The notes below the pieces were generated by a model. It was not told the origin of the DNA and did no database searches. It saw only the letters and a list, made by a program, of their open reading frames with translations. A program made the position numbers and the translations under genes. Positions 25,757-34,907 of a stretch of 43,019 nucleotides of DNA are shown here, piece by piece. Source of the DNA: an uncultured Mycoplasmatota bacterium (lineage in GTDB: Bacteria > Bacillota_I > Bacilli_A > RF39 > UBA660); the NCBI GenBank assembly GCA_900543825.1, contig UQSR01000010.1:1-43019 (forward strand). The letters are read 5' to 3'. Numbering within the stretch: position 1 is the stretch's first letter; each line of letters starts with the position of its first letter.

Positions 25757-26518
25757 ATGAAAGTATTAATAACAGGGGCTTCTTCTGGAATGGGAAGAGA
25801 TATGGCTAAGTATTTATCTAGTTTTGATTACAAACTAATATTAGTATCCAAAGATAAAAAAAACCTAGATAAAATATTTAAAGATGATAAAAACGTAATA
25901 GCAACTTATGGCTATGACCTAACAAAAGAAGCAGAATGTATAGAACTATATAAAAAAGTAAAATCTGAAAATATTGATATATTAATAAATAATGCTGGCT
26001 TTGGTGATGCAGGTAAATTTACCGAAACAAGTTTAGATAAAGAAATTGATATGATAGATTTAAATATAAAAGCATATCATATACTAACAAAACTATTCTT
26101 AAAAGATTTTACCAAAAGAAATTATGGAAGAATCCTAAATGTAGCTTCCATGGCAGGATTAATGCCAGGACCATATATGGCAACATATTACGCTACTAAA
26201 AACTATATAGTAAGCTTATCATTGGCAATATACGAAGAATTAAGAAAAGATAATTCAAATGTCAAAATATCCATATTCTGTCCAGGACCCGTAGATACTA
26301 ATTTCAATAATGTAGCAGATGTAAAGTTTAACATCTCATCATTAACAAGTGATTATGCAAGTAAAATAGCTATAGATGGTATGTTCAAAAATAAACTAAT
26401 AATAGTTCCACCAAACATGAAACTAAATCGCTTCTTAATCAAAATAGCACCATCTAAATTAATATTAGATATAAATTCTCAAATACAAGAAAAAAGAAAA
26501 TCAAAAGAAGAAAATTAA
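25757..26518 (+). CDS. Short-chain dehydrogenase/reductase (SDR), YqjQ/DltE-like
   Basis: 253 residues, classical SDR size. The nucleotide-binding motif TGASSGMG is at residues 6-13, NNAGFG follows near 80, the catalytic Ser lies in NVASMAG, and the active-site YxxxK is in TYYATKNY near 145-149, followed by CPGPVDT. An NAD(P)-dependent oxidoreductase of unknown substrate. Ribosome site GAAAGGA is 7 bases before the ATG. It stands alone upstream of yvcK. Confidence 0.9.
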   Translation: MKVLITGASSGMGRDMAKYLSSFDYKLILVSKDKKNLDKIFKDDKNVIATYGYDLTKEAECIELYKKVKSENIDILINNAGFGDAGKFTETSLDKEIDMIDLNIKAYHILTKLFLKDFTKRNYGRILNVASMAGLMPGPYMATYYATKNYIVSLSLAIYEELRKDNSNVKISIFCPGPVDTNFNNVADVKFNISSLTSDYASKIAIDGMFKNKLIIVPPNMKLNRFLIKIAPSKLILDINSQIQEKRKSKEEN

Positions 26519-26541
26519 CAAAATTATCTTCTTTTTCTTTC
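26506..26541 (+). terminator. Weak intrinsic terminator after the SDR gene
   Basis: AGAAGA and TCTTCT arms with a 15-base loop, then a T-rich run. Overlaps the last codons. Confidence 0.5.
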
Positions 26542-26602
26542 ATATAAGTAACAATACTTTATTTTTAAAATAATTTATAGTATAATGGTTAAGAGGTGGA
26601 AT

Positions 26603-27553
26603 ATGAAAAAAATAGTTGTTTTAGGAGGAGGAACAGGTCTATCAGTACTACTAAGAGGCTTAAAACAATTTCCTTTAGATATAACTGCTATCGTATCTGT
26701 AGCAGATGACGGATCATCAAGTGGTAAATTACGTGAAGAATTTGATATATTTGCCGTAGGAGATATAAGAAATGTATTAGTTTCATTATCAGAAGTAGAG
26801 CCATTAATAGAAGAACTATTACAATATAGATTCACTACTGATAGTAATTTAAATAACCATCCAGTAGGCAATCTCTTATTAGCGGCTCTATATAATATAA
26901 CAGGTAATTTAACAGAATCATTAACATCATTATCAAAAATATTCAATATAAAAGGTAGAATATTACCATTTACTGAAGATAATCCAATATTAATAGCTCA
27001 TACTAAAGATGGTAGTATAATAGAAGGAGAAAGCAAAATAACCAAAGCAGGACAAGAAATAGACTATATAGAATATAAAAACAAAGTAACACCAACCAAA
27101 GAAGTATTAAATGCCCTAAAAGAAGCAGATTTAATAATATTAGGTATAGGTAGTTTATATACAAGTATAATACCAAACTTGTTATCTGAAGAAGTAAAAG
27201 AAGCATTAAAAACCTCTAAAGCTAAAAAAATGTATGTATGCAATATAATGAGCGAACACGGAGAAACAGATAATTATAAAGTATCAGATTGCATAAACAA
27301 AATAAATTCCTATGTTGAAGATAATTTTATCGATACTGTATTAGTAAATAATGAAGTAGTACCAGATAATATAAAAGAAAGATACGTAAAGGAACAAGCA
27401 AGTCCTATTGAAACAGATTATGCAAAATTAAAAGACTTAAATGTTGAAATTCTAGAAGATAAACTATTAGAAATAGAAGAAGATAAAGTAAGACATAATC
27501 CATATCGTACTGCTTTAGCTATATTTAATTATATTGTAAAGGAGTTAGAATAA
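26603..27553 (+). CDS. yvcK: YvcK/CofD-like UDP-sugar-binding regulator
   Basis: 316 residues, Rossmann-like. It opens with KKIVVLGGGTGLSVLLRGLK (2-21) and continues with VSVADDGSSSGKLREEF and AVGDIRNVLVSLS, the hallmarks of the YvcK family; NHPVGNLLLAALY follows. YvcK binds UDP-GlcNAc and controls cell-wall precursor supply and shape. The start is ATG 26603 after GAGGTG; an upstream ATG at 26585 has no ribosome site and lies inside the TATAAT region (26581-26586). It is followed one base later by whiA. The usual third partner, rapZ, is not upstream; its place is taken by the SDR gene. Confidence 0.94.
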   Translation: MKKIVVLGGGTGLSVLLRGLKQFPLDITAIVSVADDGSSSGKLREEFDIFAVGDIRNVLVSLSEVEPLIEELLQYRFTTDSNLNNHPVGNLLLAALYNITGNLTESLTSLSKIFNIKGRILPFTEDNPILIAHTKDGSIIEGESKITKAGQEIDYIEYKNKVTPTKEVLNALKEADLIILGIGSLYTSIIPNLLSEEVKEALKTSKAKKMYVCNIMSEHGETDNYKVSDCINKINSYVEDNFIDTVLVNNEVVPDNIKERYVKEQASPIETDYAKLKDLNVEILEDKLLEIEEDKVRHNPYRTALAIFNYIVKELE

Positions 27554-27554
27554 T

Positions 27555-28475
27555 ATGAGTTTTACAAGTACAGTAAAAGAAGAAGTATCAAGACTAGAAA
27601 CAACAAGATTAGAAGATATATCAGAACTATCAGCTATCATGCGTATAGCTGCTACCATAACGCCAAATATAAGTATAACAATAGAAAGCAATGCAGTTGC
27701 CAGAAGAACATTTAAATTAATAAAAAATATATACGGTATAACGCCAAAAATAACAATAAGAAATAAAAAACTAGGTAAAGGCTTTACATATATATTAAAT
27801 ATAACTGAAAAAAATAAAGAATTACTAGAGGATCTCTCAATAATAGATAATAACAAATATTTAAGTATACCAAAAGAATATATAATATCAGATGAAGATT
27901 CATTAAGAGCATATTTAAGAGGAATATTCCTAGTATCAGGCTCAGTAAACGATCCTAAAACATCAAGATATCATTTAGAATTCATATTAGATACAAAAGA
28001 ATATTCAGAGTACGTAAATAAACTATTAAATACCTATGATTTAAATAGTAAAATAATAAAAAGAGAAAAAAATTATACAGTATATATAAAAGAAGCTGAG
28101 AAAATATCCGACTTCTTAAGAATAATAAAAGCCTTCTCAGCAGTAATGTACTTCGAAGATATAAGAATATATCGTGATCATAAAAATATGACAAACAGAC
28201 TAAATAATTGTGAACAAGCAAATATTGATAAAGTATTTATGACCGCTAATAAACAAATAAAAGATATAGAAAAACTATATGAATTAGATATGGTAGATTT
28301 ATTGGATGATAAATTAAAACAAGTAATAGAATATCGTATGAAATATAAAGAAAGCTCTCTATCAGAATTAGCAGAAATAATATCCCTAGAAACAGGAAAT
28401 GAAATAAGTAAGTCAGGACTAAATCATAGATTCAGAAAAATAAGACAAATAATTGAACAAATAGAAAAAAAATGA
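27555..28475 (+). CDS. whiA: WhiA DNA-binding protein
   Basis: 306 residues. The N-terminal LAGLIDADG-like domain is visible (MSFTSTVKEEVSRLE, ELSAIMRIAATI, AYLRGIFLVSGSVNDP near 115-131, YHLEFIL) and the C-terminal helix-turn-helix lies at about 225-300 (SSLSELAEIISLETGNEISKS then LNHRFRKI). WhiA is needed for sporulation in Streptomyces and affects cell division and chromosome segregation in Bacillus. Ribosome site AAGGAG is within the end of yvcK. Confidence 0.95.
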   Translation: MSFTSTVKEEVSRLETTRLEDISELSAIMRIAATITPNISITIESNAVARRTFKLIKNIYGITPKITIRNKKLGKGFTYILNITEKNKELLEDLSIIDNNKYLSIPKEYIISDEDSLRAYLRGIFLVSGSVNDPKTSRYHLEFILDTKEYSEYVNKLLNTYDLNSKIIKREKNYTVYIKEAEKISDFLRIIKAFSAVMYFEDIRIYRDHKNMTNRLNNCEQANIDKVFMTANKQIKDIEKLYELDMVDLLDDKLKQVIEYRMKYKESSLSELAEIISLETGNEISKSGLNHRFRKIRQIIEQIEKK

Positions 28476-28490
28476 CATTTTTTTCATTTT
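28465..28490 (+). terminator. AT-only terminator after whiA
   Basis: AAAAAAAT, loop GAC, ATTTTTTT. The stem covers the whiA stop codon. It is thermally weak because all pairs are A-T. Confidence 0.5.
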
Positions 28491-28503
28491 TTATTAAAAA
28501 CAC

Positions 28504-28532
28504 TTGACATTTGTAAAAAAATGGTTTACACT
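28504..28532 (+). promoter_or_regulatory. Consensus promoter of the 28.5 kb noncoding RNA
   Basis: Perfect TTGACA at 28504-28509, a 17-base spacer and TACACT at 28527-28532. Transcription should begin near 28539-28540. No ribosome site or reading frame follows. Confidence 0.85.
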
Positions 28533-28539
28533 TAAATTG

Positions 28540-28852
28540 TCTAATAGATAAACATACAAAGCAAAGCATAAAAAAATACCTATAATTTATCTTCAATAAA
28601 GATAACATTTGTAAAGGTATCAAATCTTGATGGTAGAAGTTTTACTGTTTAGAAATTTTATGCTTTGCGAGTATATTTGTTTGGGTATTGAGGTAGAGGC
28701 CTTAATTCTTATCTATCTATTGGATGTACATATATGTATGAGAGAGAAACTCGAAGATAAGAAGCTATTTTGAATTAACTGACATTAATTCCGAGTAGTT
28801 ATTCAGAAACTTGGGAATGCATTACTTGTCAGAGAATGCATTCTTTTATTTT
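28540..28852 (+). ncRNA. Structured noncoding RNA of unrecognised class, about 313 nt
   Basis: A free-standing transcript with its own promoter and terminator and no credible open reading frame. Domain 1: a long hairpin with 28550-28557/28671-28678 (one mismatch), a perfect 13-bp helix 28561-28573/28656-28668, ATACCT/AGGTAT (28576-28581/28615-28620) and a 7-bp inner hairpin 28587-28593/28599-28605. Domain 2: a 9-bp helix 28706-28714/28755-28763; hairpin GAATTAA-CTGACA-TTAATTC (28772-28791); terminator hairpin GAATGCATT-(11-nt loop)-AATGCATTC (28815-28843) followed by TTTTATTTT. The 6-nt loop CTGACA is the exact complement of TGTCAG in the terminator loop (28827-28832). I do not recognise the signature of RNase P RNA, SRP RNA, 6S RNA or a riboswitch. 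Ends are inferred. Confidence 0.8.
28815..28852 (+). terminator. Terminator hairpin of the noncoding RNA
   Basis: 9-bp stem GAATGCATT/AATGCATTC with loop ACTTGTCAGAG and tail TTTTATTTT. The loop contains the kissing partner of the preceding hairpin. Confidence 0.85.
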
Positions 28853-28863
28853 GCCTAAAAATA

Positions 28864-28872
28864 TGCTATACT
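28864..28872 (+). promoter_or_regulatory. Extended -10 promoter of the U32 peptidase gene
   Basis: TGCTATACT, only 12 bases after the RNA terminator tail. The U32 gene therefore does not depend on read-through from the noncoding RNA. Confidence 0.6.
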
Positions 28873-28891
28873 ATATGAAAGAGGTGAAAAC

Positions 28892-31081
28892 TTGAAAGAA
28901 TTATTAAGTCCCGCTGGAAATATAGAATGTTTAAAAGCCGCTATAAATAATGGAGCAGATGCCTGCTATTTAGGAGGAAAATCATTTGGAGCTAGAGCTT
29001 TTGCTGGAAACTTTACCAATGAAGAATTAAAAGAAGCAGTAGAATATGCTCATCTTTATGGTGTAAAAATATATATAACAGTAAATACAATAATATATAA
29101 TAATGAAGTAGAAGAATTTATAGAATATATAAAATATCTATATCAAATCGGAGTAGATGCACTAATAATGCAAGATATAGGAATGATATCTCTAGTAAGA
29201 CAAACATTTCCCAATTTTGAAATTCATGCTTCAACCCAATTACATAACCATAATAACGAAGGTATAAAAGCCTTAAAAGATTTAGGAGTAACAAGAATAG
29301 TATTAGATAGAGAAATGACTCTAGAACAAATAGAAAATATTAACGTCGATATCGAAAAAGAAGTATTTATTCATGGAGCCCTATGTAATTCCTATAGTGG
29401 TTGTTGCCTTTTTAGTAGTCTAAATGGAGGTAGAAGTGGAAATTGTGGGCAGTGTACTCAGCCTTGTAGATTACCATATAAATTAATAAAGAATGGTAAA
29501 TATATAAGTAATGAAGATAAATATCTTTTAAGTACTAGAGAATTAAATACCATCCATAATTTCAATAAATTAATGAATTCAGATATAATTAGTTTCAAAA
29601 TAGAAGGTAGAATGAAGTCTCCTTCATATGTAGGATATATAACAAGAATATATAGAAAACTAATAGATAATTATCAAAAAAATAACAAAGAAATAATAAC
29701 CAAGGAAGAAGAAAACAATTTAAAAATACTATTTAATAGAAGCTTTACAAATGGTTATTTATTCAGTGATAAAGTAATGAATATATCATCATCAAATCAT
29801 CAAGGATTAGAAATAGGAAAAGTAATAGATATAACACCAAAGAAAATAAAAATAAAACTATCTGATAATCTATATCAAGAAGATGGACTAAGATTCAAAC
29901 AGTCAAATAAAGGTATGATTGCTAACTTTATTTATAACGAAAAAAATCTTCTTATAAATAAAGCTAGTAAAGGAGATATAATTTATCTAGATAACAAAAT
30001 AAATCTAAAAGATAAAGATATATTAGTAAAAACATCAAGTCCATATCTAGATAAAGAAATACTATCTATTAGTGAAAAGAAAATAAAAATAGATATAAAC
30101 ATAGAAGAAAAAGACAATAACTTATCTATAACATTCCAAGATAAAAATAATAATAAAGTATCATCAGTACTACCAGTAGAAGTACCACTTACTAGAAATA
30201 CTACTAAAGAAGAAATAAAAGAAAAAATATCAAAACTAGGAAATACACCATTTATTATAGATACCATAAATATAGATATAAAAAAGAACATATTTGTAAA
30301 TATGAAAAAAATAAACAATATAAGAAGAGAATTAACAGGTAAGTTAGTAGAGGCAAGAACAAAAGTAAAAAGAAAGATAATAATAAATGATGTAAAACTA
30401 AATTATAACGAAGAAAAAAATTATAATTATGAAGTATCAGTATTAGTAAGAACAAAAGAGCAACTAGAAGCATCAATATCTCAAAATGTAGATAGAATAT
30501 ATACTCCTTCCATAGAGTTATATAACAAATATAAGGATAATAATAAATTGTATTTAAGATTACCAAGAGTAGTAAATAACTATAATTATGATGCTAAAAA
30601 TATATTAGTTACCGAATTAGGAGGAGTACATAAATATAAAGATAGAAATATTATTTCAGATTATTATTTAAATGTTGTAAATAATTATAGTATAAAATAT
30701 CTATTAGATAATAATGTCAAAAGAGTAACACTATCTCCTGAAATAAATTATAATCTTCTAGAAGACTATATAAAAGATAAAGTAGAAATAATAGTCTATG
30801 GTAAACCAGAATTAATGATAACAAAATCATGTCCTATAAAAGAAATGTCATCTTGTCCATGTACCAAAGAAGATATATATTATCTAGAAGATATTCATCA
30901 AAATAAATATAGAATATTACATGATAATTGTATAACTCATATTATGCACCACAAAAATCTTAATTATTTAGATAAAATAGACTATTATAAAAAAATAGGA
31001 ATAAGATCATATCGTTTAGAATTATTAGATGAAAATTATGATGAAGTAATTAAATTAATTAATAATATAAAGAATTATTAA
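28892..31081 (+). CDS. U32-family peptidase, large form with DUF3656 (RlhA-like)
   Basis: 729 residues. The U32 fold starts at once (ELLSPAGNIECLKAAINNGADACYLGG), followed by FEIHASTQLHNHN and the cysteine-rich iron-sulfur segment CNSYSGCCLF, SGNCGQCTQPCRLPY near residues 165-195. A long middle part (about 330-490) corresponds to DUF3656, and a C-terminal U32 segment contains CPIKEMSSCPC. The large DUF3656 form includes E. coli RlhA, which hydroxylates C2501 of 23S rRNA; other U32 proteins act in tRNA hydroxylation or as collagenases. The rRNA/tRNA modification role is the more likely one. Start is TTG 28892 after GAGGTG; no nearby ATG fits. Confidence 0.92.
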   Translation: MKELLSPAGNIECLKAAINNGADACYLGGKSFGARAFAGNFTNEELKEAVEYAHLYGVKIYITVNTIIYNNEVEEFIEYIKYLYQIGVDALIMQDIGMISLVRQTFPNFEIHASTQLHNHNNEGIKALKDLGVTRIVLDREMTLEQIENINVDIEKEVFIHGALCNSYSGCCLFSSLNGGRSGNCGQCTQPCRLPYKLIKNGKYISNEDKYLLSTRELNTIHNFNKLMNSDIISFKIEGRMKSPSYVGYITRIYRKLIDNYQKNNKEIITKEEENNLKILFNRSFTNGYLFSDKVMNISSSNHQGLEIGKVIDITPKKIKIKLSDNLYQEDGLRFKQSNKGMIANFIYNEKNLLINKASKGDIIYLDNKINLKDKDILVKTSSPYLDKEILSISEKKIKIDINIEEKDNNLSITFQDKNNNKVSSVLPVEVPLTRNTTKEEIKEKISKLGNTPFIIDTINIDIKKNIFVNMKKINNIRRELTGKLVEARTKVKRKIIINDVKLNYNEEKNYNYEVSVLVRTKEQLEASISQNVDRIYTPSIELYNKYKDNNKLYLRLPRVVNNYNYDAKNILVTELGGVHKYKDRNIISDYYLNVVNNYSIKYLLDNNVKRVTLSPEINYNLLEDYIKDKVEIIVYGKPELMITKSCPIKEMSSCPCTKEDIYYLEDIHQNKYRILHDNCITHIMHHKNLNYLDKIDYYKKIGIRSYRLELLDENYDEVIKLINNIKNY

Positions 31082-31086
31082 AATGA

Positions 31087-31115
31087 TTGACTAATCAGAA
31101 ATAGAATAATATAAT
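31087..31115 (+). promoter_or_regulatory. Consensus promoter of the acyl-CoA synthetase gene
   Basis: TTGACT at 31087-31092, a 17-base spacer and TATAAT at 31110-31115. The ribosome site AAAGGGGGAA follows 18 bases later. Confidence 0.8.
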
Positions 31116-31148
31116 ACGTATATCAATTATTTAAAGGGGGAATACCAA

Positions 31149-32987
31149 ATGATAAAGAATATTGATATTTATAGTGAAATGAATAAAAACTATAAATTAG
31201 ACAAAGAAAATAAAATAACAGGATATGCTAGTATTGATAAACCATGGCAAAAATATTATAGCAGAGAAGCAATAACTAAAGAAATACCAGAGTTAACAGC
31301 ATATCAATATATGGTAAGTGAGAACCAAGATAATCTAAATACAAAAGCAATAGAATATTATGGCAAAAAAATAACATATAAAAACTTTATAGATATGATA
31401 GATGAAACATCAAGAAGACTATATAATCTAGGAATAATAGAAGGAGAAGTAATAACAGTAATATCTATTGCCAATCCAGAATTAGAAGTATTATTTTATG
31501 CCCTAAATAAATTAGGAGCAGTAATAAACCTAATAGATGTAAGAAGTGATTATAAACAAATAAAAAAATACCTAACAGAAGTAAAATCAAGTACAGTAGT
31601 AGTAATGGATAATTTTTTACCTGAGTTTGATAAATGTATGGAAGATGAAGATATTGATAATATAGTAGAAAATGTTATTACATTAAGTCCATATAATTCA
31701 GTATTATTTCCATTTAATGTATTAGCAGAAAAGAAATCTAGAAAAGAAGATAGTACTTTATATAGTAAGATAGATGAAATAAAGAAGAAAAATAAATATA
31801 TGACATGGAATGATTTAATGAATGTTCCTAAATATCGTTATTCTAGATATCCTAGATATAAGAAGAATATGGTAGCGGCTTTAGTTCATACCGGAGGAAC
31901 AACAGGAACACCCAAAACAGTAAAACTTTCTAATGAAAACTTTAATGCTATGGTTCTTCAGTTCCAAGCATTTAATACATACATAAAGGCAGATACATTT
32001 CTAAATGACATTGTACCATTTGTAGCTTATGGTATTTTAGGAGCTATCCATATGCCATTATGCCTAGGATTAACAAATATAATAGCTCCAATACTATCAC
32101 CCCAAGAATTTACTGAATTCATGATTAAATATAAACCAAACAATGTTTTAGCGGTACCAACATATTGGGAAAATTATAAAAATGATGAAAGAGTAAAAAA
32201 AAGCAATTTAAGCTTTTTAAAACATCCTGGTTCTGGAGGAGACAGTATGAATATAAAAACCGAAGAAGAACATAACAAATTCTTTAAAGAACATAATTCA
32301 AACGCTGTAATAGAATTAGGCTATGGTCTAACTGAAGTTGGATCAGCAGCAGTAGCTTGCGTTGGTAACATAAATAAATTAGGAAGCGTTGGAATACCAT
32401 TAGTCAAAAACAACGTAGGCATATTTGAGCCAGGAACAGAAGATGAATTAAAATATTATGAAGAAGGTGAAATATATATAGAGTCACCTACAACAATGTT
32501 AGGATATCTAAATAATATTGAAGAAGAAAGAAAAGTATTAAAAGTACATAAAGATAATACTAAATGGATTCACACTGGCGACTTAGGATATATGGATGAA
32601 GATGGTTTCATTTATGTAACAGGGAGAATCAAAAGAATGATTATAAGTGGAGGCTTCAAAATATACCCATCAGAAATTGAAAAAGTAATATTCGAAAATA
32701 AAGCTGTAGAAAACTGCTGTATAATAGCCATAGATGATGATACCTATGGTAGTATTCCAGAAGCTCATGTAATTTTAAAAGAAGAATATAAACAATATGA
32801 GGAAGAAATAAAAAAGGCAATATATACAGAATGTACAAAAAAATTACCATCTTATGCTATACCAAAAAACTATATATTTAAAGATAGTTTCCCATTAACT
32901 TCAGTAGGTAAAATAGATTATAAAAAATTAGAAAAAGAATCAAACAAAAAAATAACAAAAGTATTATCAAAAAAGAAAGAAAAATAA
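31149..32987 (+). CDS. AMP-binding acyl-CoA synthetase (ANL superfamily)
   Basis: 612 residues. Adenylation motifs are in order: ALVHTGGTTGTPKTVKLS near 244-261 (phosphate loop), IELGYGLTEVGSAA near 390, WIHTGDLGYMDEDGFIYVTGR near 473-493 and the catalytic lysine in SVGKIDYKKLE near 588. Activates a carboxylic acid as AMP ester and transfers it to CoA or another thiol. The acid is unknown; the lead-in YSREAITKEIPELTAYQYM resembles the long-chain fatty acid group. It ends 53 bases before the pseudo-kinase gene, with a terminator between them. Confidence 0.93.
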   Translation: MIKNIDIYSEMNKNYKLDKENKITGYASIDKPWQKYYSREAITKEIPELTAYQYMVSENQDNLNTKAIEYYGKKITYKNFIDMIDETSRRLYNLGIIEGEVITVISIANPELEVLFYALNKLGAVINLIDVRSDYKQIKKYLTEVKSSTVVVMDNFLPEFDKCMEDEDIDNIVENVITLSPYNSVLFPFNVLAEKKSRKEDSTLYSKIDEIKKKNKYMTWNDLMNVPKYRYSRYPRYKKNMVAALVHTGGTTGTPKTVKLSNENFNAMVLQFQAFNTYIKADTFLNDIVPFVAYGILGAIHMPLCLGLTNIIAPILSPQEFTEFMIKYKPNNVLAVPTYWENYKNDERVKKSNLSFLKHPGSGGDSMNIKTEEEHNKFFKEHNSNAVIELGYGLTEVGSAAVACVGNINKLGSVGIPLVKNNVGIFEPGTEDELKYYEEGEIYIESPTTMLGYLNNIEEERKVLKVHKDNTKWIHTGDLGYMDEDGFIYVTGRIKRMIISGGFKIYPSEIEKVIFENKAVENCCIIAIDDDTYGSIPEAHVILKEEYKQYEEEIKKAIYTECTKKLPSYAIPKNYIFKDSFPLTSVGKIDYKKLEKESNKKITKVLSKKKEK

Positions 32988-33000
32988 TCTTTCCTTTTTT
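32975..33000 (+). terminator. Intrinsic terminator after the acyl-CoA synthetase gene
   Basis: GAAAGA, loop AAAATAA, TCTTTC, then CTTTTTT; includes the stop codon. Confidence 0.75.
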
Positions 33001-33040
33001 AATAATTTATTATATAATGATATTATAATAGGAGGAATGT

Positions 33041-34819
33041 ATGAATATTAAAGTAAACATAACTATCTTTTTTACAATAGTAAGTCTATTTTACAGTATA
33101 CTATTAACAATAGCCTTTTTTTCAAAGAAAAGAATAAATTTAAGAGAAAATAACATTTATGCGTCATTAATAATAACAAATTTTATAGGGATAATACTAG
33201 AGTTATTTTGTACTATATTTGCAGGATATGCAATAGGCCATTTAACCTTTTATACTATATTAAATAAACTGTTTTTACTATATCTAATAACCTGGAACAC
33301 AATCTTTTCATTTTATGTGTTTTATATAACTTTAGTTAGTGATAACAAAAACAATAAACCTCTAAAAAAAGTATTTGTAATAATTTATACAATATTCATT
33401 TTATTAATCTTATTATCAAAAATAGAATTTGAAATGAAAGATGGATATGTTATATATTCTTATGGTCCAGCTATAAATGTCGTGGATTTATTTATAGTTT
33501 TAGCCATAACAGCAATGATAATATGCACTATAAAAAATTATAAAAAAGTTAAGAATAAAAGATACTTACCATTATATATATTCCTATGTTTAGGAGGAAT
33601 AACAGGGTTCATTCAAATGCGTTACCCAGAACTATTATTAGCAACATTTATGGAAACTTTCATCACAGTAATAATGTATTTTACAATAGAAAATCCAGAT
33701 AAAAAATTATTAGAAGAAATTCATGCTTCTAAGAAAATGGCTGATGAAGCAAATGAAGAAAAAAGTATGTTAATATATAATATGATGGGAGAAATAAAAG
33801 ATATAGCAAAAGATATAAATATATCATCAAATAATATATTAGATAGTAATAATATTGAAGAAAATAAATACTATGCAAGAGAAATAATATCATCAAATAA
33901 TAAACTATATAATATGTCAGATAAAATATATAATATAGATAAAATAGAATTAAATAAAATCAAAACAGTAAAAACAAAATACAATATAAAACTATTATTA
34001 AAAGAAATAGTAAGTATGTATAAAACTAAAATAGAAGCAAAAAATATAGAATTTAGAATAAATATTGATAACAATCTACCAGTAAGTTTATATGGTGATA
34101 GCATAAATCTAAAAAAAGCCCTAAGCACAATTATTGACTCCTCTTATAATAATACTAAAGAAGGTTTTATAGAACTATCAGTAAATACTATTATCAAACA
34201 CGATGTATGTAGATTAATAATAAAAATAGAAGATTCATCTATCGGTATAAAAACAGAAGAAATAGAAGAATTAAATACCGAAGGAAATATATATAATGCT
34301 AAAAAACTAATAGCAGCTCTAGGAGGAACATTATTATTAACAAGTAGATATAATGAAGGTACAATAGTAACAATAATACTAGATCAAAAAATAAATATAA
34401 CAAATAAAAAAGAAAAGAAAGATTATACAAAATATCTAGATAATAAAAAGATCCTACTAGTGGACGATAACGAATCAAGTTTAAAATTAATAAACAAAAT
34501 ACTAACAAAATATCATATCAAAGTAGAAACTACAAATCTAGGAAAAAAAGCCTTAGATAAAATAAGAAAAGGAAGTAAGTATGATTTAATATTATTAGAT
34601 GAAGAAATGCCATATATAGATGGAGAAGAAGTAATGCAAAAGTTAAAAGAGATTAAAGGTTTCAATACCAAGGTAATTCTCTTAACAAAAAATAATAACA
34701 TAGAATATACTGAAGAATATAAAGAAAACAATTTTGATGACTACATTCTAAAACCAATAGACAAAAATACTTTAATAGAAAAAATAAACATTTTAGTTAA
34801 TGACAAAAAATATGAATAA
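33041..34819 (+). CDS. Seven-TM hybrid sensor protein: degenerate histidine kinase plus intact receiver
   Basis: 592 residues. Seven hydrophobic segments fill residues 8-222. A kinase-like region follows (about 225-445). Where hybrid kinases have the phosphorylated His (SHEIRTP), this protein reads MMGEIKDI, so the His is replaced by Gly. The N box (STIIDSSYNNT) lacks the Asn, and the G2 box is not recognisable; only a remnant of the G1 box (DSSIGI) remains. The receiver domain (about 473-590) looks functional: VDD acidic pair, phospho-acceptor Asp in LILLDEEMP, Thr in VILLTKN and Lys in ILKPID. It probably takes phosphate from another kinase or acts by dimerisation. Ribosome site AGGAGG. Confidence 0.85.
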   Translation: MNIKVNITIFFTIVSLFYSILLTIAFFSKKRINLRENNIYASLIITNFIGIILELFCTIFAGYAIGHLTFYTILNKLFLLYLITWNTIFSFYVFYITLVSDNKNNKPLKKVFVIIYTIFILLILLSKIEFEMKDGYVIYSYGPAINVVDLFIVLAITAMIICTIKNYKKVKNKRYLPLYIFLCLGGITGFIQMRYPELLLATFMETFITVIMYFTIENPDKKLLEEIHASKKMADEANEEKSMLIYNMMGEIKDIAKDINISSNNILDSNNIEENKYYAREIISSNNKLYNMSDKIYNIDKIELNKIKTVKTKYNIKLLLKEIVSMYKTKIEAKNIEFRINIDNNLPVSLYGDSINLKKALSTIIDSSYNNTKEGFIELSVNTIIKHDVCRLIIKIEDSSIGIKTEEIEELNTEGNIYNAKKLIAALGGTLLLTSRYNEGTIVTIILDQKINITNKKEKKDYTKYLDNKKILLVDDNESSLKLINKILTKYHIKVETTNLGKKALDKIRKGSKYDLILLDEEMPYIDGEEVMQKLKEIKGFNTKVILLTKNNNIEYTEEYKENNFDDYILKPIDKNTLIEKINILVNDKKYE

Positions 34820-34907
34820 TTATATAAATGAAAATTGTAGATTAAAACATACTAACAAATATAATAGATTAGAATTATATTTTAAAATAATTAATAGGAA
34901 GGCCAAA

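Noticed and set aside
28689..28800. GAGGTAGAGGC at 28690 resembles the start of a lysine riboswitch
   Set aside because: The other conserved lysine-riboswitch parts (AGTA after P2, the CTGTCA closing strand, the five-way junction spacing) are not present, and the RNA has its own terminator ahead of a separate promoter for the downstream gene.
28540..28852. RNase P RNA, SRP RNA or 6S RNA as identity of the 28.5 kb transcript
   Set aside because: No GAGGAAAGTC/ACAGAAA (RNase P) or SRP Alu/GNAR signature is visible, and the fold is not a single rod with one central bubble of about 190 nt as in 6S RNA. A covariance search could still overturn this.
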